Part shown: positions 8,259-14,022 of the stretch, piece after piece | Position numbering within the stretch: the stretch's first letter is position 1 | Layout: each line of letters begins with the position of its first letter | Source of the DNA: Lachnospiraceae bacterium | GTDB lineage: Bacteria > Bacillota > Clostridia > Lachnospirales > Lachnospiraceae | Direction: 5' to 3' | Length of the DNA stretch: 14,022 nt | NCBI GenBank assembly: GCA_900764225.1 | Contig: CAAFNG010000433.1 | Coordinates: 1-14,022, forward strand | Translations under genes and position numbers: made by a program | The notes under the pieces: model-generated | Database searches by the model: none | What the model was told of the DNA's origin: nothing | The model's input: only the letters and a program-made list of their open reading frames with translations

Positions 8259-9344
8259 TTATAATGCCCAGATCAGATACAGGATGATATATGCGATCAC
8301 AGTCACAATTCCCGTAGTTCCTGCAAACCATCTGGCAAAAGCACTCTTGTCAGTAGGCAGATTACCGACGAATTTACCTGTCTGCCCGTTCATGGCAAAT
8401 ATGTAGTTCTCGCCCTTCCACCTGGTCTGAAGAACCCATACAGGATACAGGGCATATTTCGTAGTTCCGTTCTTCAGCCGGATACTGGTATTCTCAGGAA
8501 TCACGCTTGAATAACCTTTTACAGTATCCCGGAATGCCTCCTCTGTACTGTGACGGATACGCTCATTGGCACGTTCTATACACTCTTCTGCCGTTACATC
8601 GTACTTATCTGCAAAATATCCGGCCAGATAAGCTGTCTGAAAATCTACCGCCTCCCTGAAATCAAAAGGCTCTATGGATTCCATCAGATCATTCTCCATG
8701 CTTTTGGAACCATCCACAGGCACATGGTCGAAACCGATCGAACCTTTTCTGTGTATGGAATAATAGCTGGTTTCTGTATAATCATAGTCCTTATCGCTCC
8801 AAAATCGGGTCTTTGTTCCCTTATAGCGGATATCTGCATTGGCATCTGTATCATAAAGCCAGAACGGAACATAAATTCCCTTTACCTCACTGATATGGTT
8901 CTCCGTCTTAAAAGCTTTTGGCAGAAGCCGTTTGCCTGTAAAATGCTGCTTCAGCTTCTCTTTGGCTGCCTTTTTATCTAACTTAAATGGGATCACATAG
9001 TCCGGCTTCAGTACTCCGGAAAGATTTCCCGTCATAACTACAGGACTTCCACAGAACGGGCAGGCAGTAGCTGCAGTGTTGACATCACCCACAATCTCAC
9101 CGCCACATGATTTGCACACATAAGTACGTAAACCTTCGCTTTCCCCTTCCTGCCATTCATCACCGGCCTCATCCGACCAGCTCATATCCTCCGGCTCTTC
9201 CTCTTCCACAGACTGCGCATATTCTGACAATGTCTTAACATCAAATTCCGTGTCACAATATGGACACTTCATCTTCTGCACAGAACTGTCAAATTCTATG
9301 GAACCGCCACAGCACGGGCACTTAAATTCCTGCATTTTCGCCAT
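8259..9344 (-). CDS. Double zinc-ribbon membrane protein (YdjG-like)
   Basis: 361 aa. The first TFIIB-like zinc ribbon uses C9, C12, C27 and C30; the second uses C77, C80, C95 and C98. An acidic linker (about 45-70, rich in E and D) lies between them. A conserved middle region (110-335) contains GIYVPFWLYD and YALYPVWVLQTRWK. One hydrophobic helix (about 341-361) ends the protein, suggesting a C-tail anchor with the zinc ribbons in the cytoplasm. The start has AGGAGG 7 nt upstream. Relatives are usually annotated as TFIIB-type zinc ribbon-containing proteins; B. subtilis YdjG is the nearest one I recall. It is packed between the SPFH gene (15-nt gap) and the TPM gene, suggesting one complex at the membrane. 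Exact function unknown. Confidence 0.8.
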   Translation of the reverse strand: MAKMQEFKCPCCGGSIEFDSSVQKMKCPYCDTEFDVKTLSEYAQSVEEEEPEDMSWSDEAGDEWQEGESEGLRTYVCKSCGGEIVGDVNTAATACPFCGSPVVMTGNLSGVLKPDYVIPFKLDKKAAKEKLKQHFTGKRLLPKAFKTENHISEVKGIYVPFWLYDTDANADIRYKGTKTRFWSDKDYDYTETSYYSIHRKGSIGFDHVPVDGSKSMENDLMESIEPFDFREAVDFQTAYLAGYFADKYDVTAEECIERANERIRHSTEEAFRDTVKGYSSVIPENTSIRLKNGTTKYALYPVWVLQTRWKGENYIFAMNGQTGKFVGNLPTDKSAFARWFAGTTGIVTVIAYIILYLIWAL

Positions 9345-9359
9345 ATTTCCACCTCCTGC

Positions 9360-10700
9360 TTACACAGCATCCTCCGTTCCAAAAGGATCTCCGCACTCCG
9401 GGCAGAATTTCGGTGGGTTCTCCGGGTCAGCCGGTTCCCATCCGCACTTGCTGCAGCGGTATCTCATCTTCTTCTCCGGTTTCCTTGATCCACAGTTCAT
9501 GCAGAATTTTCCTTTGTTCACAGTGCCGCAGGAACAGGTCCAGCTCTCATCTGCCGGTCTTGGTTGGCCACATTCCGGACAGAACTTGCCTGTGGAAACT
9601 GCACCGCAGCTACATGTCCAGGAATCTCCGTCTGCTGCTGGCTGGATCTTTTGCTGAGGCTGTGTGTTCTGTGCTGCTGCCTGTGCCTGCTGGTTCTGTC
9701 CCATCTCAAAAAGCTGCTGCGCATTCAGTCCGCCTGCATTGGATGCCATTCCCATTCCCATAAAGCCAGTCATGGCACCTGCTGAATTAGACGCTGCTGC
9801 TTTCATGGCATCTGCCTGTGCACCGGTCAGTGTAGCTGCTGCCATGGACGGATCACGCATCATGGCAGTGCGCTGTGCCTGCTTGATCATCTCTGCATCC
9901 TCATCCGGAAGTGTGACAGACCCAAGTGCAACGCTTACAACTTTCAGTCCGCGAAGCTGCTCCCATTTGGCTGAAAGAACCTCATTCATGGCATCCTCAA
10001 GTTCTGTATTATGGGTTACGATCTGATTGGGACGGAGCTCCAGCTCGGAAAGCCGTCCAAAAGCCGGCTGCAGTGCACTTACAAACTCTGTTTTCAGCTG
10101 GCTGTCAAGTTCCTCTCTTGTGTACTCCTGCTCTACATTTCCGCACACATTAGTATAAAAAAGAAGAGGATCTGCAATCCTATAGGAATATACGCCATGA
10201 CAACGCACAGACACATCAATATCCAGTCCGATCCTGGAATCCACAACACGGAACGGGATCGGTGTCGGAGTTCCAAATTTATTATCTACTAGCTCCTTGG
10301 TATTAAAATAATAAACCCTCTGATCCTTACCTGTATCTCCACCGTATGCAAAACGCTTGCCGATGGTCTGGAAGGTACTGCGGATACCTTCCCCAAGGCT
10401 TCCTGCAAAAATACTTGGTTCTGTGGATGCGTCGTAAGTATACTCTCCCGGATCTGCGCAGATATCCACAACTTTCCCCTGCTCTACGATCATCATGCAC
10501 TGACCGTCTGCTACTGCGATCCCGCTTCCGCTGGTAATGATATTGTCACTGCCTCTCTTATTGGAAGATCTGGATGATGTACGCTTCGTTCCTTTTACTA
10601 CCATCACTTCTTTATCCATTGCCTCACAGTAAAAAAATTCTTTCCACTGATCTGCCATTGTACTTCCTGCTGCACCTGCCGCTGCTCTTATAAGCCCCAT
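9360..10700 (-). CDS. SPFH-domain protein with three C-terminal zinc ribbons (YdjI-like)
   Basis: 446 aa. The N-terminus has the ADQWKEFFYCEAMDKEVMVVKG type of start seen in proteins annotated as virion-core-like or SPFH (band 7) proteins. The SPFH domain covers about residues 50-275, with no transmembrane helix before it. An Ala/Gln/Met-rich flexible linker (about 285-355) follows. Three zinc ribbons end the protein: C363/C365/C374/C377, C389/C391/C400/C403 and C416/C419/C433/C436. The first two share a CxC...CxxC pattern and look duplicated; the third is rubredoxin-like (CxxC...CxxC). SPFH proteins form membrane-associated oligomers. As the first gene of the unit it may scaffold the zinc-ribbon and TPM proteins. 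AGGGG lies about 9 nt before the ATG. I recall B. subtilis YdjI as shorter, so the number of ribbons may be unusual. Confidence 0.82.
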   Translation of the reverse strand: MGLIRAAAGAAGSTMADQWKEFFYCEAMDKEVMVVKGTKRTSSRSSNKRGSDNIITSGSGIAVADGQCMMIVEQGKVVDICADPGEYTYDASTEPSIFAGSLGEGIRSTFQTIGKRFAYGGDTGKDQRVYYFNTKELVDNKFGTPTPIPFRVVDSRIGLDIDVSVRCHGVYSYRIADPLLFYTNVCGNVEQEYTREELDSQLKTEFVSALQPAFGRLSELELRPNQIVTHNTELEDAMNEVLSAKWEQLRGLKVVSVALGSVTLPDEDAEMIKQAQRTAMMRDPSMAAATLTGAQADAMKAAASNSAGAMTGFMGMGMASNAGGLNAQQLFEMGQNQQAQAAAQNTQPQQKIQPAADGDSWTCSCGAVSTGKFCPECGQPRPADESWTCSCGTVNKGKFCMNCGSRKPEKKMRYRCSKCGWEPADPENPPKFCPECGDPFGTEDAV

Positions 10701-10898
10701 AAAACCGACCCCTTTCTGAATTCTTGTTTCTGTTTATTATTTTATTATATTATAAAAAGATACGCACTCTCATTTCTGATAGTAATATCATTATTACATG
10801 ATTTTTTCAAAAAATCTACTCTTTTCCATGCAATATTTCACATATCCTGTTATTTCGGCATATATCGTCAAAAATAAAATTTCCCGTCCTCAGCAGCC
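10701..10898. other. AT-rich region upstream of the SPFH gene
   Basis: No gene was found here. It carries a perfect 8-bp inverted repeat GATTTTTT-c-AAAAAATC (10800-10816), a shorter GTAAT/ATTAC repeat nearby, and runs of TATAAT-like sequence at about 10740-10755 without matching -35 boxes. The region is probably the control region of the unit. Confidence 0.5.
10782..10810 (-). promoter_or_regulatory. Candidate promoter of the SPFH unit
   Basis: On the minus strand, TTGAAA (10805-10810) lies 17 bp from TATTAC (10782-10787), a weak -10 box matching four of six bases. The -35 box falls in the arms and centre of the perfect inverted repeat at 10800-10816, so a repressor or activator could act there. 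No clear sigma-W type promoter (TGAAAC...CGTA) was found, although related Bacillus genes use one. Confidence 0.35.
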
Positions 10899-10930
10899 AA
10901 AAAAAGACACCGCGCATCAAACGCAGTGCC
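10899..10930 (-). terminator. Terminator after yajC
   Basis: A 9-bp stem (10922-10930 with 10906-10914, with two G-U pairs on the minus-strand RNA) has a 7-nt loop and is followed by seven U (10899-10905). It lies 28 nt past the yajC stop. Confidence 0.88.
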
Positions 10931-10957
10931 TCTCTTCACTCTCATATTCCAGGTGCA

Positions 10958-11272
10958 TTAAGCAGATGCCTGATCTGCCTTCTCAACCTCGGCAATTGCC
11001 TGTTTTCTCATTGGGATACGGCAGTTTTTGTTGTTACCGAACTCAACGATAACATCTTCCTCTGTCATATCAATAACAACACCATAAAAACCGCTGGTAG
11101 TAACAACGCTGTCACCAACCTCCATGCTGTTTAACATAGTCTGTGTTCTCTTCTGCTCTTTCTTCTGCGGACGGATCATCATGAAGTACATAATTCCGAA
11201 AAGAACTACGATCCATACGATACCAAGACCTGCGCTGAGTCCGCCAGCCGCTGCTGTAGATGATGCGATCAT
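10958..11272 (-). CDS. yajC: Preprotein translocase accessory subunit YajC
   Basis: 104 aa. This small membrane protein associates with SecDF and the SecYEG channel. One transmembrane helix (about 13-33, LGIVWIVVLFGIMYFMMI) is followed by the family signature RPQKKEQKR and a cytoplasmic domain with GDSVVTTSGFYGVV. The start has GGAGG 7 nt upstream. It follows tgt, the usual order in many bacteria, but is followed by a terminator and not by secD/secF, so those genes must lie elsewhere. It has its own promoter in the 122-nt gap after tgt. Confidence 0.93.
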   Translation of the reverse strand: MIASSTAAAGGLSAGLGIVWIVVLFGIMYFMMIRPQKKEQKRTQTMLNSMEVGDSVVTTSGFYGVVIDMTEEDVIVEFGNNKNCRIPMRKQAIAEVEKADQASA

Positions 11273-11304
11273 TCCAATTCCTCCTGCTTAAGTTCAATTA
11301 ATAT

Positions 11305-11316
11305 GCGGTTTCCCGC
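11305..11316 (-). other. Small GNRA-tetraloop hairpin in the yajC leader
   Basis: On the minus strand the sequence reads GCGG-GAAA-CCGC, a perfect 4-bp stem closed by a stable GAAA tetraloop. It lies 32 nt before the yajC start and ahead of its ribosome binding site. It may be an mRNA-stabilising element. Confidence 0.4.
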
Positions 11317-11348
11317 CGTTTCTGACCTAAAAAGTGTCACTTCGTACT

Positions 11349-11377
11349 ATCATACACAAAAATCCACGATTCTTCAA
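11349..11377 (-). promoter_or_regulatory. Sigma-A promoter of yajC
   Basis: On the minus strand, TTGAAG (11372-11377) and TATGAT (11349-11354) are separated by 17 bp. The -35 box begins 18 nt after the tgt stop. The transcript leader would be about 70 nt. Confidence 0.65.
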
Positions 11378-11394
11378 GGGTTTTCTTATATTTT

Positions 11395-12558
<1,164 letters not shown>

Positions 12559-12593
12559 CTATAGCAATTCCAAAAATTTCATTGGTAAAAAAT

Positions 12594-12602
12594 ATCATAA
12601 CA
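12594..12602 (-). promoter_or_regulatory. Extended -10 promoter of tgt
   Basis: On the minus strand the sequence reads TGT-TATGAT, an extended -10 element. No good -35 box lies 16-18 bp upstream. Transcription would start near 12587, about 40 nt before the tgt ATG. It is divergent from the plus-strand promoter at 12643-12671. Confidence 0.55.
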
Positions 12603-12642
12603 CATTTTCTTCTTTCCTGCTACTGATTGTTGAACTTTTACA

Positions 12643-12671
12643 TTGCCATTTTTCGAACGTTATCGTATAAT
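12643..12671 (+). promoter_or_regulatory. Sigma-A promoter of the activase gene
   Basis: TTGCCA (12643-12648) and a perfect TATAAT (12666-12671) are separated by 17 bp. Transcription would start near 12678, giving a leader of about 105 nt. The spacer contains overlapping palindromes TTCGAA and AACGTT (12652-12661), a possible operator. Confidence 0.8.
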
Positions 12672-12715
12672 ATAGAGTATTCGCTTAAAAAGCCTTTTAA
12701 TAAGAAGAAATAACT

Positions 12716-12771
12716 CCCGTCTGACAAGGAAGTCAGTATCGGGCAACCCCTGTATATATACAGCAAGGAGG
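12716..12771 (+). promoter_or_regulatory. Structured 5' leader before the activase start
   Basis: CTGAC (12721-12725) pairs with GTCAG (12732-12736), and CCCG (12716-12719) with CGGG (12740-12743). The GGG of the outer stem can instead pair with CCC at 12747-12749. A perfect 14-bp palindrome, CTGTATA-TATACAG (12750-12763), ends just before the ribosome binding site AAGGAGG (12765-12771). That site is 13 nt from the ATG, longer than usual. Mutually exclusive pairings next to a ribosome binding site suggest translational control. It matches no riboswitch class I recognise. Confidence 0.45.
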
Positions 12772-12784
12772 AAATCAATTTTTT

Positions 12785-13955
12785 ATGAAGAAACACACAC
12801 TTGGAATTGACATTGGTTCCACCACTGTCAAAATTGCGATCTTAGATGAGAATGATACACTCGTTTTCTCTGATTACGAGAGACATTTTGCAAATATCCA
12901 GGAAACGCTTGCAGATCTTCTTCAGAAGGCCGAGGATCAGCTTGGCGAGCTCACACTGTGCCCGGTCATCACCGGTTCCGGTGGTCTGACGCTTGCCAAC
13001 CATCTGGAGGTTCCTTTTGTCCAGGAGGTTATTGCAGTTTCCACTTCCCTTCAGAAGCTTGCTCCTAAGACCGATGTGGCTATCGAGCTTGGTGGCGAGG
13101 ATGCGAAGATCATCTATTTTGAGAACGGAAATGTGGAGCAGCGTATGAACGGTATCTGCGCCGGCGGTACCGGTTCTTTCATTGACCAGATGGCTTCTCT
13201 TCTCCAGACCGATGCACCTGGCTTAAATGAATATGCCAAGCATTACAAGGCACTTTATCCGATTGCGGCCCGCTGCGGTGTTTTTGCAAAAACAGATATC
13301 CAGCCACTGATCAACGATGGTGCCACCAAGGAAGACCTTTCCGCTTCCATTTTCCAGGCCGTTGTCAACCAGACCATCTCCGGTCTTGCCTGCGGTAAAC
13401 CGATCCGTGGTCACGTTGCTTTCCTGGGAGGTCCGCTTCACTTCCTTTCCGAGCTTAAGGAAGCCTTTATCCGTACACTGAAGCTGGATGACGAGCATAT
13501 CATCGCACCGGATAATTCTCATCTGTTTGCTGCTATCGGTTCCCCCCTGAATGCGAAACAGGATATAACCGTCTCCCTTACTGAGCTTAAGGACCGTATG
13601 CGTACCACCATCAAGCTTGACTTTGAGGTTGAGCGTATGGAGCCGCTTTTCGCTACGGAAGAAGATTACCAGGCTTTCCATGACCGCCAGAGTGCCTACA
13701 AGGTAAAAACCGGCGACCTTTCTACATACAAGGGAAAATGCTTTCTCGGAATCGATGCCGGTTCCACAACAACCAAGACCGCACTGGTCGGTGAAGACGG
13801 AACTCTGCTTTATTCTTTCTACAGCAACAACAACGGAAATCCGCTGAAAACTACCATCGGTTCCATCCAGGAGATCTATGAGCTTCTTCCGGATGACGCA
13901 GAGATCGCTTTTTCCTGCTCTACCGGATATGGCGAGGCACTGATCAAGGCCGCTC
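12785..13955 (+). CDS. 2-hydroxyacyl-CoA dehydratase activase-type ATPase, 3' end missing
   Basis: 390 genuine residues; the gene is cut by adapter sequence at 13956. It belongs to the BadF/BadG/BcrA/BcrD (ASKHA fold) family, which couples ATP hydrolysis to electron transfer into 2-hydroxyacyl-CoA dehydratases. The first ATPase domain has phosphate motif DIGSTTVK (9-16), ELGGEDAKI (101-109), CAGGTGSF (125-132) and a GGPLHF motif (215-220). C125 and C164 match the two cysteines that hold the [4Fe-4S] cluster at the activase dimer interface. A second ATPase domain begins near residue 319 (GIDAGSTTTKTA). Tandem domains indicate the long multidomain form seen in Clostridia (often above 1,000 aa), not the approximately 260-aa HgdC type. 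Translation past residue 390 is adapter-derived. Confidence 0.88.
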
Positions 13956-14022
13956 CTGTCTCTTATACACATCTCCGAGCCCACGAGACGTAGAGGAATC
14001 TCGTATGCCGTCTTCTGCTTGA
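13956..14022. other. Illumina Nextera adapter read-through (not genomic)
   Basis: Bases 13956-13974 are the 19-bp Tn5 mosaic end (CTGTCTCTTATACACATCT). Bases 13975-13989 are the Nextera transposon tail CCGAGCCCACGAGAC. Bases 13990-13997 (GTAGAGGA) are an 8-base i7 index, which I recall as Nextera N712. Bases 13998-14021 are the P7 flow-cell sequence starting ATCTCGTATGCC. The final A is the base after the adapter. All parts are in the order produced when a read runs through a short insert. The translated peptide VSYTHLRAHET, and SEMCIRDR on the other strand, are well-known contamination signatures in protein databases. Confidence 0.99.

Noticed and set aside
10701..10898. Sigma-W promoter like that of the Bacillus pspA-ydjGHI operon
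   Set aside because: A CGTA occurs upstream of the SPFH gene, but no TGAAAC-like box lies about 16 bp before it.
13956..13974. Transposon end (Tn5-like) as a natural mobile element
   Set aside because: The mosaic end is followed at once by the synthetic Nextera tail, index and P7 sequence, so it is a library artefact.
13223..13984. Minus-strand reading frame of 253 codons starting MGSEMCIRDR
   Set aside because: Its start lies in adapter sequence and the rest is antisense to the activase gene.

Overview
The window looks like chromosomal DNA from an anaerobic Gram-positive bacterium of the Clostridia, most likely a gut Lachnospiraceae member. The evidence is moderate G+C, strong AGGAGG ribosome binding sites, sigma-A type promoters, an oxygen-sensitive type of dihydroxyacid dehydratase, a 2-hydroxyacyl-CoA dehydratase activase and the tgt-yajC pair. 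The genus cannot be decided from the sequence. No phage, transposon, CRISPR array, tRNA or rRNA gene was seen.

Layout: (1) Bases 1-413 hold no convincing gene. They contain six copies of a 15-bp AT-rich tandem repeat (14-103), a stretch with strong C/G strand asymmetry, and two hairpins, the nearer of which terminates the first operon. (2) Bases 414-7323 are one minus-strand biosynthetic operon, transcribed leuB > ilvD > ilvB > serC > serA from a good promoter at 7295-7323. It joins branched-chain amino acid synthesis to the first two steps of serine synthesis; the last genes overlap by 8 nt and 1 nt. (3) Bases 7357-10810 are a minus-strand three-gene unit encoding an SPFH-domain protein with three C-terminal zinc ribbons, a membrane-anchored double zinc-ribbon protein, and a secreted, membrane-anchored TPM-domain protein. 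It resembles the ydjI, ydjG and ydjH genes that accompany pspA in Bacillus subtilis, but no pspA is present here. (4) Bases 10899-12602 carry yajC and tgt on the minus strand, each with its own candidate promoter; yajC is followed by a terminator rather than secDF. (5) From 12643 a divergent plus-strand promoter and a structured leader precede a large CoA-dehydratase-activase-type gene.

The last 67 bases (13956-14022) are not genomic. They are a complete Illumina Nextera adapter: Tn5 mosaic end, transposon adapter tail, 8-base index and P7 flow-cell sequence. The activase gene is therefore cut at 13955 by a library artefact, and the peptide translated beyond that point is spurious.

The most interesting biology is the pspA-less SPFH/zinc-ribbon/TPM module. 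The most important practical point is the adapter contamination.
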